The notes: a model not told the origin generated them from the sequence alone. A DNA stretch of 64,000 nt from Ramlibacter algicola (GCF_016641735.1 NZ_JAEDAO010000001.1:1674001-1738000), one strand, 5' to 3'; shown: positions 16,665 to 26,168, counted from the first letter of the stretch. Numbers and translations: made by a program.

Positions 16665-17855
16665 ATGTCCGGTTTCCTCCACATCGAAGAACCTCCCGTC
16701 CGTGCCCTGCCGCGCTTCGCGCTGTGGCAACTGGGCTTCCGCCCCTTCTACCTGCTGGCCGGCACGTTCGGCGCGCTCTCCGCCCTGCTGTGGGGATTGC
16801 AGATGGGTGGCCACCTCGGCATGACGTATCTCGCCGATCCGCTGTGGCACGCGCACGAGATGCTGTTCGGCTTCGCGCTGCCGGTGATCGTCGGCTTCCT
16901 GTTCACGGCGGGGCGCAACTGGACCAACCAGCCCACGCCGACCGGCGGGCGGCTCGCCGCGCTGGCGGCGCTCTGGCTCGCGGGCCGGCTGGCCGTGATG
17001 ACGCCGTGGCCGATGACGTCGGCCCTGCTGAACGCCGCGTTCCCGCTGGCCGCCGCGATCGCGCTGGCGATTCCGTTCGTGCGTGCGCGCAACCGGCGCA
17101 ACTACTTCTTCGTCGCGCTGCTCGTCGCGTTCGCGCTCGCCACGCTGGTGGTGCACCTGCATGCGATGGGGCGGCTCGCGCTGCCCGGATGGGCCGGCAT
17201 CGGGCTCGCGCTGGACGTCGTGCTGTTCATCCTGGCCGTGATGGCGGGGCGCGTGGTGCCCATGTTCACCAACAACGGCGTGCCCGGTGCGAACGCGCAG
17301 CGGCGCGCGTGGCTCGAGAAGGTGGCACTGGGCAGCCTGCTGGCGCTGCTGGCGCTCGACGTGCTGCAGGCGCCGATCGCGCTGCTCGCTGGGGTCGCCG
17401 CGATCGCCGCGCTCGCGCACCTGGCGCGTTGGTGCCTGTGGCAGCCCTGGCGCACGCTGCGCACGCCGTTGGTGTGGGTGCTGCACGCGGGCTACGCCTG
17501 GCTGTGGATCCACCTCGCGCTGCGCGCGGCGGCGGCCGTGGGGTGGGTCACCAACTCGGTGGCGACGCACGCATTGACCACCGGCGCGCTCGGCCTGCTG
17601 GTCGTCGGGATGATGACGCGCACCTCGCGGGGCCACACCGCGCGCCCGCTGCGCGCCGACCGCTGGGACGTGGCCTGCTACGTGCTGGTCGCCGCGGCGG
17701 GCGTGGTGCGCGTGCTGGTGCCGCCGCTGCTGCCGGCCGCGACGGCGCAAGCGTGGCTCGCTGCGGCGCTGCTGTGGGCTGCGGGTTTCGGGCTGTTCAC
17801 GGTGCGCTACCTGCCCGTGTTGACGCGGCCTCGGCTGGACGGCAAGCCGGGCTGA
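16665..17855 (+). CDS. nnrS: NnrS family protein
   Basis: A 396-residue, about 12-TM protein that fits NnrS more closely than its upstream neighbour. It has LWQLGFRPFYLLAG at the start, WHAHEMLFGFALPVIVGFLFTAG, RNWTNQPTP, AGRVVPMFTNNGVPG, THALTTGALGLLVVGMMTR and SRGHTARPL. The His residues in these motifs are the likely heme/metal ligands. It starts 13 bases after the first nnrS and is the last gene before a 452-base gap, so it probably ends the nor operon. NO-stress protection during denitrification is the established family role. Confidence 0.92.
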   Translation: MSGFLHIEEPPVRALPRFALWQLGFRPFYLLAGTFGALSALLWGLQMGGHLGMTYLADPLWHAHEMLFGFALPVIVGFLFTAGRNWTNQPTPTGGRLAALAALWLAGRLAVMTPWPMTSALLNAAFPLAAAIALAIPFVRARNRRNYFFVALLVAFALATLVVHLHAMGRLALPGWAGIGLALDVVLFILAVMAGRVVPMFTNNGVPGANAQRRAWLEKVALGSLLALLALDVLQAPIALLAGVAAIAALAHLARWCLWQPWRTLRTPLVWVLHAGYAWLWIHLALRAAAAVGWVTNSVATHALTTGALGLLVVGMMTRTSRGHTARPLRADRWDVACYVLVAAAGVVRVLVPPLLPAATAQAWLAAALLWAAGFGLFTVRYLPVLTRPRLDGKPG

Positions 17856-17911
17856 TGCGCGGCGCTGTCGTGCGTGCGCGGCGCCATCGCGCCGCTTCGT
17901 GGACTCCCTAA

Positions 17912-17947
17912 CGCAGAGGACGCAGAGCAAGCGCAGAGGACGCAGAG
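17912..17947 (+). repeat. Direct repeat, two 16-base copies
   Basis: CGCAGAGGACGCAGAG occurs at 17912-17927 and again, exactly, at 17932-17947, separated by CAAG. Each copy is itself built from CGCAGAG/GACGCAGAG sub-repeats. This type of purine-rich extragenic repeat is seen in other proteobacterial intergenic regions. Too few units and too short a spacer for a CRISPR array. Confidence 0.75.
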
Positions 17948-18139
17948 GATTGAAGGTTGTCCGGGTTGTGCGAGCGAGTGCGCCACGGGTGTTGGGCGCC
18001 TTGGTCGGAGAAGGCACGGCGGAGCGTGACGAGGGGGGCGCGTCAGGCGGTGCCTGCCGGGGCCGATTTTCGATGGTCGAGTGATGCGCGCGGCGCGCTT
18101 CTGGCCTTCGCCGGAATGACAAGACAAGGAAAGCGCTGG

Positions 18140-18159
18140 GTCCCCGCCTTCGCGGGGAC
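18140..18159 (+). repeat. REP-like extragenic hairpin
   Basis: A perfect 8 bp stem, GTCCCCGC-CTTC-GCGGGGAC, flanked by TGG and GACGAAGG. It resembles the extragenic palindromes scattered through many Burkholderiales genomes. It lies downstream of the nnrS gene and may also stabilise or end that transcript. No T-run follows. Confidence 0.6.
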
Positions 18160-18223
18160 GACGAAGGCCTGTGTCCCGCGCACTGGCGCGCACGCGACAG
18201 CGCGGCGCCGGCCCGGCAGACGG

Positions 18224-18237
18224 TTGATTTAGGTCAA
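18224..18237 (+). promoter_or_regulatory. FNR/DNR-type box before nirK
   Basis: TTGATTTAGGTCAA matches TTGAT-N4-ATCAA with one mismatch in the second half. The nirK start codon is 70 bases downstream, leaving room for a start point near 18272 if the box sits at -41.5. It would let the same regulator control nitrite reductase and, through the box at 5935, NO reductase. Confidence 0.75.
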
Positions 18238-18307
18238 GGCTGCCCGGCAGTCGCGAGCCTAAGGTCCATGGCAGATGCTGCTTTGCTATCGACCTGAGGA
18301 AACCAAG

Positions 18308-19804
18308 ATGACGACCCTGACCCTCCCCCGGCTGTTGCGCGCCTCGCGCCTGCTGGTGCTGGCCGCCGCGATCGGCGGGCCGCTGCTGTCGGTTGCCGCG
18401 CCTGCGGCGCCGGCCGACGCAGGCACGCCGCGCGGCAAGCCGATCGAGGCGATCCTCACCAGCCCGCCGCACGTGCCGCCGCCGACCAACCGGAACTACC
18501 CGGCGAAGGTGATCGTGAACCTGGAGGTCGTCGAGAAGACGATGCAGATCTCCGAGGGCGTGAACTACACGTTCTGGACTTTCGGCGGCACGGTGCCCGG
18601 CAGCTTCATCCGCGTGCGCCAGGGCGACACGGTGGAGTTCCACCTGAAGAACCACCCGGGCAGCAAGATGCCGCACAACATCGACCTGCACGGCGTCACC
18701 GGGCCGGGCGGTGGCGCGGCTTCCAGCTTCACCGCGCCGGGCCACGAGTCGCAGTTCACCTTCAAGGCGCTCAACGAAGGCATCTACGTCTACCACTGCG
18801 CCACGGCGCCGGTGGGCATGCACGTGGCCAACGGCATGTACGGCCTGATCCTGGTGGAGCCGCCGCAAGGGCTGCCCAAGGTGGACAAGGAGTACTACGT
18901 GATGCAGGGCGACTTCTACACGACGGGCAAGTACCGCGAGAAGGGCCACCAGCCGTTCGACATGGAGAAGGCCATCGACGAGAAGCCGACCTACGTGCTG
19001 TTCAACGGCGCCGAGGGCGCGCTCACCGGCGACAAGGCCATCACCGCCAACGTCGGCGAGAAGGTGCGCCTGTACATCGGCAACGGGGGCCCGAACCTGA
19101 TCTCGAGCTTCCACGTGATCGGCGCGATCTTCGACCAGGTGCGGTTCGAGGGCGGCAGCAACGTGCAGAAGAACGTGCAGACCACGGTCATCCCCGCGGG
19201 CGGCGCGGCCATCGCGACCTTCACGGCGCGCGTGCCGGGCAGCTACGTGATGGTGGATCACTCGCTGTTCCGCGCGTTCAACAAGGGCGCGCTCGCCATC
19301 CTTCGCATCGATGGCGCCGAGAACAAGGCGATCTACTCGGGCAAGGAAGTCGATGCGGTGTACCTCGGCGATCGCGCGCAGCCCAACCTGGCCGCGGTGA
19401 CGCAGGCCGCGCAGGGCGCCGCCGCCGGCAAGCTGACCAAGGACGAGCAGATCAAGGCCGGCCAGCAGCTGTTCGCCGGCACCTGCTCGGTGTGCCACCA
19501 GTCGGACGGCAAGGGCATGGCCGGCGTGTTCCCGCCGCTGGCCAAGTCCGACTTCCTCGGCGCGGGAGCCGCGAAGGCCATCGACGTGGTGCTCCGCGGC
19601 CTGTCGGGCAAGGTCACCGTGAACGGCACCGACTACAACTCGGTGATGCCGCCGATGAACCAGCTCAACGACGACGAGGTGGCCAACATCCTGACCTACG
19701 TCTTCAACAGCTGGGGCAACCCCGGCCACGTGGTCTCCAAGGACGACGTGAAGAAGGCCCGCGCCGCGGCGCCCGCCGCCCAGGGCCAGGCCGAGCACAA
19801 GTGA
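18308..19804 (+). CDS. nirK: Copper nitrite reductase with C-terminal cytochrome c domain
   Basis: A 498-residue periplasmic enzyme reducing nitrite to NO. A signal peptide (about 1-33) leads into two cupredoxin domains. Type 1 copper ligands are H123, C164, H172 and M177; type 2 ligands are H128, H163 and H318; catalytic Asp126 and His269 are present. After a linker, residues 375-475 form a class I cytochrome c domain with CSVCH (393-397) and a Met ligand in VMPPMNQL. The fusion provides its own electron entry. An FNR/DNR-type box lies upstream, and nirV and a SCO protein follow. Confidence 0.96.
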   Translation: MTTLTLPRLLRASRLLVLAAAIGGPLLSVAAPAAPADAGTPRGKPIEAILTSPPHVPPPTNRNYPAKVIVNLEVVEKTMQISEGVNYTFWTFGGTVPGSFIRVRQGDTVEFHLKNHPGSKMPHNIDLHGVTGPGGGAASSFTAPGHESQFTFKALNEGIYVYHCATAPVGMHVANGMYGLILVEPPQGLPKVDKEYYVMQGDFYTTGKYREKGHQPFDMEKAIDEKPTYVLFNGAEGALTGDKAITANVGEKVRLYIGNGGPNLISSFHVIGAIFDQVRFEGGSNVQKNVQTTVIPAGGAAIATFTARVPGSYVMVDHSLFRAFNKGALAILRIDGAENKAIYSGKEVDAVYLGDRAQPNLAAVTQAAQGAAAGKLTKDEQIKAGQQLFAGTCSVCHQSDGKGMAGVFPPLAKSDFLGAGAAKAIDVVLRGLSGKVTVNGTDYNSVMPPMNQLNDDEVANILTYVFNSWGNPGHVVSKDDVKKARAAAPAAQGQAEHK

Positions 19805-19823
19805 GCGCTCCGCGAGAACTGCC

Positions 19824-20603
19824 ATGAAGCCGCTCGCCGCCGTCGTCCTCGCCGCCGCCTGCGCGGTGGTGCAAGCCGGCGAGTACCGCCTGGTACCCGG
19901 CGGCCGTTTCGAGAGCGTGCTGCCGCAAGGCCCGGTGGCCACCGTGTCGGCGCCGGTGGACGTCGCGCCGTTCGCGATGCGCACCACGCCGGTCACGGTC
20001 GGCGAGTTCTCCTCCTTCGTGCAGGCGCATCCCGAGTGGATGCGCGGGCAGGCGCCCTCGGTCTTCGTGGACCGCCGCTACCTGCTGCAGTGGGCCACGC
20101 CTGCGGCGGCCGGTCCCGCGCTCGAGCGCGGCGTGCCCGTCACCGAAGTCAGCTGGTTCGCCGCGCGCGCGTTCTGCGAGAGCGAAGGCGCGCGGCTGCC
20201 GACCTGGATCGAGTGGGAGTACGCCGCCGCCGCCGACGCCACGCGCACCGACGCGCGTGCCGACCCCGCGTGGCGCCGCGCCATCCTGTCCTGGTACGAG
20301 AAGCCCGGCGGCACCGCGCTCGCGGCTGTCGGCGGGGCACCCAACGCCTACGGCCTGCGCGACCTGCACGGCCTGGTGTGGGAGTGGGTGGACGACTTCA
20401 ACGCGCTGTTCATCGCCGGCGACAGCCGCACCCAGGGCGACCCCGACAAGCTCAAGTTCTGCGGTGCCGGCGCGCTGAACATCATCGATCGCGACAGCTA
20501 TGCGGTGCTCATGCGCATCGCGCTGCTGTCGTCCCTCAACGCCGCCGACACGACGGCGACCCTGGGCTTCCGCTGCGTGAAGCCCGTGCAAGGAACCCCA
20601 TGA
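19824..20603 (+). CDS. nirV: NirV-like formylglycine-generating-enzyme-fold protein
   Basis: A 259-residue exported protein: a signal peptide of about 19 residues, then the FGE-sulfatase (SUMF1/EgtB-type) fold with PGGRFESV, FAMRTTPVTVGEFSSFVQ, ARLPTWIEWEYAAA, GLRDLHGLVWEWVDD and LGFRCVK. This domain beside nirK is the NirV pattern. NirV's exact role is unsettled; it is thought to assist NirK activity or assembly. It starts 19 bases after nirK and overlaps the SCO gene by 4 bases. Confidence 0.9.
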   Translation: MKPLAAVVLAAACAVVQAGEYRLVPGGRFESVLPQGPVATVSAPVDVAPFAMRTTPVTVGEFSSFVQAHPEWMRGQAPSVFVDRRYLLQWATPAAAGPALERGVPVTEVSWFAARAFCESEGARLPTWIEWEYAAAADATRTDARADPAWRRAILSWYEKPGGTALAAVGGAPNAYGLRDLHGLVWEWVDDFNALFIAGDSRTQGDPDKLKFCGAGALNIIDRDSYAVLMRIALLSSLNAADTTATLGFRCVKPVQGTP

Positions 20604-21199
20604 CGGCTTCCACCTTCACGCGCCGCGGCGCGCTCCTGTCGCTGGCGGCCCTGGCGGCCGCGCCGGCCTTCGCGCATGATGCGCACGACAACCCGCTGCC
20701 CGCCGCGCCAGTGCCGCCCGATTCGATCTACCGGCTCGACGCCACGCTCGTCGACCAGGAGGGCCGTCCGTTCGCGCTGTCCTCGTTGCGCGGCGGCCCC
20801 GTCCTCGCCAGCATGTTCTACACCTCGTGCGACATGGTCTGCCCGATGATCATCGAGACGATCCACGCGACGCTGCGCGCGATGCCGGCCGCGGACCGTG
20901 CGCGCGTGAAGGTGCTGATGGCCAGCTTCGACCCGGAGCGCGACACCGTCGCGGTGCTCAAGAAGACCGCGCAGGCGCGCTCGGCCGGTGCGAACTGGAT
21001 CCTGGCGCGCGCCGACGAGGCGACCACGCGCAAGCTCGCGGCCGTGCTGGGCATCCAGTACCGCAGGCTGTCGGACGGCGAATACAACCACTCGAGCGTC
21101 GTCGACGTGCTCGATGCCAGCGGCCGCATCGTGGCGCGCACGGGGAAGCTGGGCGAAGTCGACCCGGTGGTGCTGGCGGCGGTGCGCAAGATCGCCTGA
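20600..21199 (+). CDS. SCO1/SenC family copper chaperone/thiol protein
   Basis: A 199-residue thioredoxin-fold protein with a twin-Arg-like signal (RRGALLSLAALAAAPAFA). The copper-binding motif CDMVC (TSCDMVCP) and the later conserved His (YNHSSVVDVLD) are intact. SCO proteins deliver copper, chiefly to cytochrome oxidase CuA. Placed after nirK-nirV, it may instead insert or maintain copper in NirK. Its start overlaps the nirV stop. Confidence 0.92.
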   Translation: MTASTFTRRGALLSLAALAAAPAFAHDAHDNPLPAAPVPPDSIYRLDATLVDQEGRPFALSSLRGGPVLASMFYTSCDMVCPMIIETIHATLRAMPAADRARVKVLMASFDPERDTVAVLKKTAQARSAGANWILARADEATTRKLAAVLGIQYRRLSDGEYNHSSVVDVLDASGRIVARTGKLGEVDPVVLAAVRKIA

Positions 21200-21211
21200 T
21201 CGGGGGCGCAC

Positions 21212-21439
21212 TTGGCCAGGAAGATCTTCCCCATCAGGCCGGCGCACCCGGAGCGCACGTGCTGGGGCTGCGACCGCTACTGCGCGGCTGACCAGATGAT
21301 CTGCGGCAACGGCACCGAGCGCACCCAGCACCCGATCGAGTTGTACGGGCCCGGCTGGGAAGGATTCGGGCTCGATCCGGTGCAGGCCGAACCCGGGGCT
21401 TCGCCTGCCGCGACCCCCACCGCGCAGCCAGGAACCTGA
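21212..21439 (+). CDS. DUF3079 small Cys-rich protein
   Basis: A 75-residue protein starting at TTG. It carries the DUF3079 core IRPAHPERTCWGCDRYCAADQMICGNGTERTQHPIEL, with four Cys (CWGC...C...C) that could bind a metal. Family function is unknown. It follows the SCO gene by 12 bases and is the last gene of the nirK group; it ends 8 bases before the convergent efflux gene. Confidence 0.82.
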   Translation: MARKIFPIRPAHPERTCWGCDRYCAADQMICGNGTERTQHPIELYGPGWEGFGLDPVQAEPGASPAATPTAQPGT

Positions 21440-21447
21440 CCCGAGCG

Positions 21448-22890
21448 TCAGCGCGCGGCGAGTTGCGAATGTTCCTTCGTGGCTGCAGGTGCCGAAGGCG
21501 CCGCATCCCAGCCACCCCCCAGCGCGCGGATCAGCCCCACGGTCGCCTGGTACTGCGCCGAGCGCACCTGCAGCGCCTGGCGGCGGTTGCGCAGTTCGCT
21601 GCGTCGCGCATCGAGCAGCTCCAGCTGGCTGACCATGCCGGCGTGGTAGCGCGTTTCCGAGATCGCGCTGGCGCGCCGCGCCGCATCCACGGCGCGGCCT
21701 TGCGCCTGCGATTGCTCGTCGAGCAGGCGCAAGGCCGACAGCTGGTCTTCGACTTCGCGGAACGCGTTCAGCACCTGGCCGCGGTACTGCGCCAGCTGCG
21801 CATCGAGCTGCGCCTGCGCCGACAGCACGCCCGCCTCGCGCCGGCCGCCGTCGAAGATCGGCAGCGACAGCAGCGCACCGACCGACCATGCGCGCGCCGA
21901 CCACTTGAACAGGTCGCCGAGTTCGGGCGAGGCAAAGCCACCGGCGCCGGTGAGCGCGACGCTGGGGAACCACGCGGACTGCGCGACGCCGACGCGCGCC
22001 TGCGCCGCCAGCAGGCTGGACTGCGCGGCCGCGACGTCGGGCCGGCGCGCGAGCACCGTGCCGGGCACGCCAGGCGGGATCGCCGGCAGTGCCGTCGACC
22101 ACGCGATCGGCGGCAAGCTGAACTCGCTCGCGGCTTCGCCGACCAGCACGGCCAGCGCGTGTTCCAGTTGCGCACGCTGCCGGTCCAGCGCGAGCGCTTC
22201 CGACTCGGTCGCGGAGAACTCGGTCTGCACGCGAACGACGTCCAGTTCGGCCACGTCGCCGGCCTGGTAGCGCCGCTGCGTCAGGCGCAGCGTGTCGCCA
22301 TACGCGCGCACGGTCTCGCGCACCAGCGTGCGTTCGGCATCGAGGGCACGCAGCGCCAGGTAGGCCTGCGCGACTTCGGCCTGCACCATCAGGCGCGTGC
22401 TTTGCAGCAGCGCCTCACGCGCCTGCGCGTCGAGGGCATTGGCATCCTGCGCGCGGGCCAGGCGGCCCGAGAGATCGAGCTCCCACGAGAGCGCCGCGTC
22501 GGCCTGCAGCAGCGTGGCGGGCTCGGCGCCCGAGGGCGTGTTCGCGCCGGCGCCGCGGCTGGCGGATGCACCGAGGCCGACTTGCGGCATGCGGTCCGCA
22601 CGCGCGGAGCGGACGAGGGCCCGCGCTTGTGCGAGCCGCGCGCCGGCTTCGGCGATCGAGGTGTTGCGCTCCGCAGCCTGTTCGACCAGGCGGTCCAGCG
22701 CCGGGTCGGCGAAAGGTTTCCACCAGGTGCCGCGGTCCTGCGCTTCCGCAGGGTGGGCGACGGTCCAGCGGGCACCGTCTTCCTTGAACCGTGCGGGCAC
22801 GGGGGCGTCGGCCGGGAGGTCCGGCAGGGACGTGGCGCAGCCGGCGACGAGCAGCGCGGCGGCGAGGGGCAACAGGAGAAAGCGTCGCAT
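21448..22890 (-). CDS. RND efflux outer-membrane factor (NodT/OprM family lipoprotein)
   Basis: A 480-residue outer-membrane channel lipoprotein. The signal ends in the lipobox LVAGC. Two repeats of the OMF helical region are seen, each with coiled-coil stretches (for example ARLAQARALVRSARADRMPQ and RYHAGMVSQLELLDARRSEL). I placed the start at 22890 because AAGGAG lies just before it; an upstream in-frame ATG at 22905 overlaps the pump's stop. Third component of the efflux system, last gene of its operon. Confidence 0.93.
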   Translation of the reverse strand: MRRFLLLPLAAALLVAGCATSLPDLPADAPVPARFKEDGARWTVAHPAEAQDRGTWWKPFADPALDRLVEQAAERNTSIAEAGARLAQARALVRSARADRMPQVGLGASASRGAGANTPSGAEPATLLQADAALSWELDLSGRLARAQDANALDAQAREALLQSTRLMVQAEVAQAYLALRALDAERTLVRETVRAYGDTLRLTQRRYQAGDVAELDVVRVQTEFSATESEALALDRQRAQLEHALAVLVGEAASEFSLPPIAWSTALPAIPPGVPGTVLARRPDVAAAQSSLLAAQARVGVAQSAWFPSVALTGAGGFASPELGDLFKWSARAWSVGALLSLPIFDGGRREAGVLSAQAQLDAQLAQYRGQVLNAFREVEDQLSALRLLDEQSQAQGRAVDAARRASAISETRYHAGMVSQLELLDARRSELRNRRQALQVRSAQYQATVGLIRALGGGWDAAPSAPAATKEHSQLAAR

Positions 22891-22904
22891 GGCGTGCTCC
22901 TTCA

Positions 22905-25900
22905 TCAATCGTGCAGCCGCGGGGCGGCGGGAAGCGCGCGGGCGGTGGCGCCGCCGCCGAAAGCGGGCACCGGATCCTCGTGTGTCGACGGACCGTGCTG
23001 GCGCAGCGGCCGGTTGCCGGCCAGGCGACGCAGCACCACGTAGAACACCGGCGTGAGGAACAGGCCGAACGCGGTCACGCCGATCATCCCGGCGAACACG
23101 GCCACGCCCATGGCCTGGCGCATCTCGGCGCCGGCGCCGGTGGACAGCACCAGCGGCAGCACGCCCATCACGAAGGCCAGCGACGTCATCAGGATCGGAC
23201 GCAGGCGCAGACGGGCCGCTTCGAGCGCCGCTTGCACCGGCGTGCGGCCGGCGAACTCGAGCTCGCGCGCGAACTCCACGATCAGGATCGCGTTCTTCGC
23301 CGACAGCCCGACCAGCACCATCAGCCCGATCTGGGTGAACATGTTGTTGTCCCCGCGCGAGAGCCACACGCCGGTCATGGCGGCCAGCAGCCCCATCGGC
23401 ACGATCAGGATGATCGACAGCGGCAGCGTCAGGCTCTCGTACTGCGCGGCCAGCACCAGGAACACCAGCAGCACGGCGAGCGGGAACACCCACAGCGCCG
23501 AGTTGCCGGCCAGGATCTCCTGGTAGGTGAGGTCGGTCCACTCGAACGTGATGCCGGGCGGCAGCGTCTCGGCGGCGATGCGCTCGATGGCGGCCTGCGC
23601 CTGGTGCGAGGAGTAGCCGGGCGCCGCACCGCCGTTGATGTCGGCGGCCAGGTACCCGTTGTAGCGCATGGCGCGCTCGGGGCCGTAGCTCTCGCGCACC
23701 TTCATCAGCGCCGACAGCGGCACCATCTCGCCGGTGGTGGAGCGCACCTTCAGCAGGCCGATGTCGTCGGCGTGCGCGCGGTAGGGCGCGTCCGCCTGCA
23801 TGCGCACCGAGTACGTGCGGCCGAACTTGTTGAAGTCGTTCACGTACAGGCTGCCCAGGTAGATCTGCAGCGTGTCGAAGATGTCCGTGAGCGGCACGTT
23901 CAGCTGGCGCGCCTTGGTGCGGTCGACGTCGGCCCATAGCTGCGGCACGTTGACCTGCCAGCTGGTGAACAGGCCGGCGAGCTCGGGCGCCTGCGAAGCT
24001 TTCGCCATGAATGCCTTCACCGCCGCATCCATCGCGTCATAGCCGAGCGAGGCGCGGTCCTCCAGCTGCAGCTTGAAGCCGCCGGTGGTGCCCAGGCCCT
24101 GCACGGGCGGGGGCGGGAACATCACGATGAACGCGTCCTGGATGCCGGCGAACTGCTGGTTCAGCTGCTGCGCGACCGCGTTGCCGCTCTGGTCCGCGTG
24201 CTTGCGCTCCTCGAAGGGCTTGAGCATCGCGAACACGATCCCGGAGTTCGAGCTGTTGGTGAAGCCGTTGATCGACAGGCCCGGGAAGGCCAGCGTGCCC
24301 GCCACGTTCGGGTTCTTCTGCGCGATCTCGCCCATCTTGCGGATCACCGACTCGGTGCGGTCGAGCGTCGCGCCGTCGGGCAATTGCGCGAAGCCGATCA
24401 GGTACTGCTTGTCCTGGCCCGGCACGAACCCACCGGGGACGGCCTTGAACAGGCCCACGGTGGCGACGGCCAGCGCCGCGTACACGCCCAGCATCAGCGC
24501 CTTGCGGCCGACGGCACCGCGCAGGCCGCCGGCGTACTTGTCGGCGCCGCGGCCGAACGCGCGGTTGAAGCCGCGGAACAGCCAGCCCAGCCACTTGTCC
24601 ATGAAGCGCGTCAGCGCATCCTTCGGCGCGTCGTGGCCGCGCAGCAGCAACGCAGCCAGCGCGGGCGACAGCGTCAGCGAATTGATCGCCGAGATGACGG
24701 TGGAGATCGCGATGGTGACCGCGAACTGGCGGTAGAACTGGCCCGTCAGGCCGCTGATGAACGCCAGCGGCACGAACACGGCGACCAGCACCAGTGCGAT
24801 GGCGATGATCGGCCCGGACACTTCGCGCATCGCGATGTACGTGGCCTGCAGCGGCGAGTGCCCGGCCTCGATGTTGCGCTCGACGTTCTCCACCACCACG
24901 ATCGCGTCGTCGACGACGATGCCGATCGCGAGCACCAGCCCGAACAGGCTCAGCGCGTTGATCGAGAACCCCAGCAGGTGCAGCACGGCGAAGGTGCCGA
25001 CCACCGACACCGGCACGGCCAGCAGCGGGATCAGCGACGCACGCCAGGTCTGCAGGAACAGGATCACCACCAGCACGACGAGCGCGATGGCTTCCAGCAG
25101 CGTCTGCACCACCGACTTGATCGAGGCGCGCACGAACTGCGTCGGGTCGTAGGCGATGCGGTACTCGACGCCCTCGGGCATCGTCTTCGCGATCTCGGCC
25201 ATGGTGGCGCGCACCTGCTCGGAGATCTCGAGCGCGTTGGAGCCGGGCGACTGGAAGACGCCGATGCCCACGGCCGGCTGGTTGTCCAGCAGCGAGCGCA
25301 GCGAGTAGTCGGCCGCGCCGAGCTCCAGCCGCGCGACGTCGCGCAGGCGCGTCACGGCGCCGTCGGCGCCGGCCTTGACGATGACGTCGCCGAACTCCTG
25401 CTCGTTGGTCAGCCGGCCTTGCGCGTTCAGCGACATCTGCACATCCACGCCAGGCAGCGTGGGCGAGGCACCGACGGCGCCGGCCGCGGCCTGCACGTTC
25501 TCGCCGCGCACCGCATGCGCGAGGTCACCCGCCGACAGCCCGCGCTGCGCGACCTTCTGCGGGTCGAGCCAGATGCGCATCGCGTACTCGCCGCCGCCCC
25601 AGATGCCGACCTGGCCGACACCCTGGATGCGCGCGAGCCGGTCCTTGACGTTGAGCACCGCGTAGTTGCGCAGGTAGTCCATGCCGTAGCGGCCGTTGGG
25701 CGACACCAGGTGCACGACCATCGTGATGTCCGGCGCGCTCTTGACCGTGGACAGGCCGAGGCGGCGCACTTCCTCCGGCAGCCGCGGCTCGGCCTGCGAG
25801 ACGCGGTTCTGCACCAGCTGCTGCGCCTTGTCCGGGTCCGTGCCGAGCTTGAACGTGACGTTCAGCGTGAGCAGGCCGTCGGTGGTGGCCTGGCTGCTCA

Positions 25901-26138
25901 TGTAGAGCATGCCCTCGACGCCGTTGATCGCTTCCTCGAGCGGCGTGGCGACCGTCTCGGCGATCACCTTCGGATTGGCGCCCGGGTAGTTGGCCCGCAC
26001 GACGACAGTGGGCGGAACGACTTCCGGGTACTCGGAAATCGGCAGCCCGCGCAGCGCGATCAGCCCGGACAGGAAGATCAGCACGGATAGCACGCCCGCG
26101 AAGATCGGCCGGTCGATGAAGAATTTCGAAAAGTTCAT
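22905..26138 (-). CDS. RND efflux pump permease (HAE1, MexF/OqxB-like)
   Basis: A 1077-residue proton-driven inner-membrane pump with 12 TM segments and two large periplasmic loops. It starts MNFSKFFIDRPIFAGVLSVLIFLSG. The proton-relay Asp pair is in GIVVDDAIVVVENVERNIEAGH (TM4), and GLSAKNAILIVEFA supplies the TM10 Lys. The central LPDGATLDRTESVIRKM and FPPPPVQGLGTTGGFKLQL features are typical of the MexF/OqxB branch, whose members export phenicols, quinolones and biocides. The C-terminal tail (about 30 residues, Pro-rich) is longer than usual. Natural substrates are unknown. Confidence 0.95.
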   Translation of the reverse strand: MNFSKFFIDRPIFAGVLSVLIFLSGLIALRGLPISEYPEVVPPTVVVRANYPGANPKVIAETVATPLEEAINGVEGMLYMSSQATTDGLLTLNVTFKLGTDPDKAQQLVQNRVSQAEPRLPEEVRRLGLSTVKSAPDITMVVHLVSPNGRYGMDYLRNYAVLNVKDRLARIQGVGQVGIWGGGEYAMRIWLDPQKVAQRGLSAGDLAHAVRGENVQAAAGAVGASPTLPGVDVQMSLNAQGRLTNEQEFGDVIVKAGADGAVTRLRDVARLELGAADYSLRSLLDNQPAVGIGVFQSPGSNALEISEQVRATMAEIAKTMPEGVEYRIAYDPTQFVRASIKSVVQTLLEAIALVVLVVILFLQTWRASLIPLLAVPVSVVGTFAVLHLLGFSINALSLFGLVLAIGIVVDDAIVVVENVERNIEAGHSPLQATYIAMREVSGPIIAIALVLVAVFVPLAFISGLTGQFYRQFAVTIAISTVISAINSLTLSPALAALLLRGHDAPKDALTRFMDKWLGWLFRGFNRAFGRGADKYAGGLRGAVGRKALMLGVYAALAVATVGLFKAVPGGFVPGQDKQYLIGFAQLPDGATLDRTESVIRKMGEIAQKNPNVAGTLAFPGLSINGFTNSSNSGIVFAMLKPFEERKHADQSGNAVAQQLNQQFAGIQDAFIVMFPPPPVQGLGTTGGFKLQLEDRASLGYDAMDAAVKAFMAKASQAPELAGLFTSWQVNVPQLWADVDRTKARQLNVPLTDIFDTLQIYLGSLYVNDFNKFGRTYSVRMQADAPYRAHADDIGLLKVRSTTGEMVPLSALMKVRESYGPERAMRYNGYLAADINGGAAPGYSSHQAQAAIERIAAETLPPGITFEWTDLTYQEILAGNSALWVFPLAVLLVFLVLAAQYESLTLPLSIILIVPMGLLAAMTGVWLSRGDNNMFTQIGLMVLVGLSAKNAILIVEFARELEFAGRTPVQAALEAARLRLRPILMTSLAFVMGVLPLVLSTGAGAEMRQAMGVAVFAGMIGVTAFGLFLTPVFYVVLRRLAGNRPLRQHGPSTHEDPVPAFGGGATARALPAAPRLHD

Positions 26139-26168
26139 CTTGTTCTCTCACTCAGGGGCGGGATGAAC

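Larger units (their letters stand above)
17856..18307 (+). other. 452-base intergenic region before nirK with repeats and a regulatory box
   Basis: No credible gene is seen here; short open frames lack coding character. It holds a 16-base direct repeat, a REP-like hairpin, a second pattern CTTCTGGCCTTCGCCGG near 18098, and the FNR/DNR-type box, each listed separately. The spacer separates the nor operon from the nirK operon, so the two units have their own promoters. Confidence 0.6.

Noticed and set aside
17912-17947. Possible CRISPR-like repeats.
   Set aside because: Only two 16-base units with a 4-base spacer; no cas genes in the window.
22791-26090. Long plus-strand frames opposite the RND pump.
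   Set aside because: They consist of His/Arg/Asp-rich low-complexity sequence, a shadow of the pump gene.
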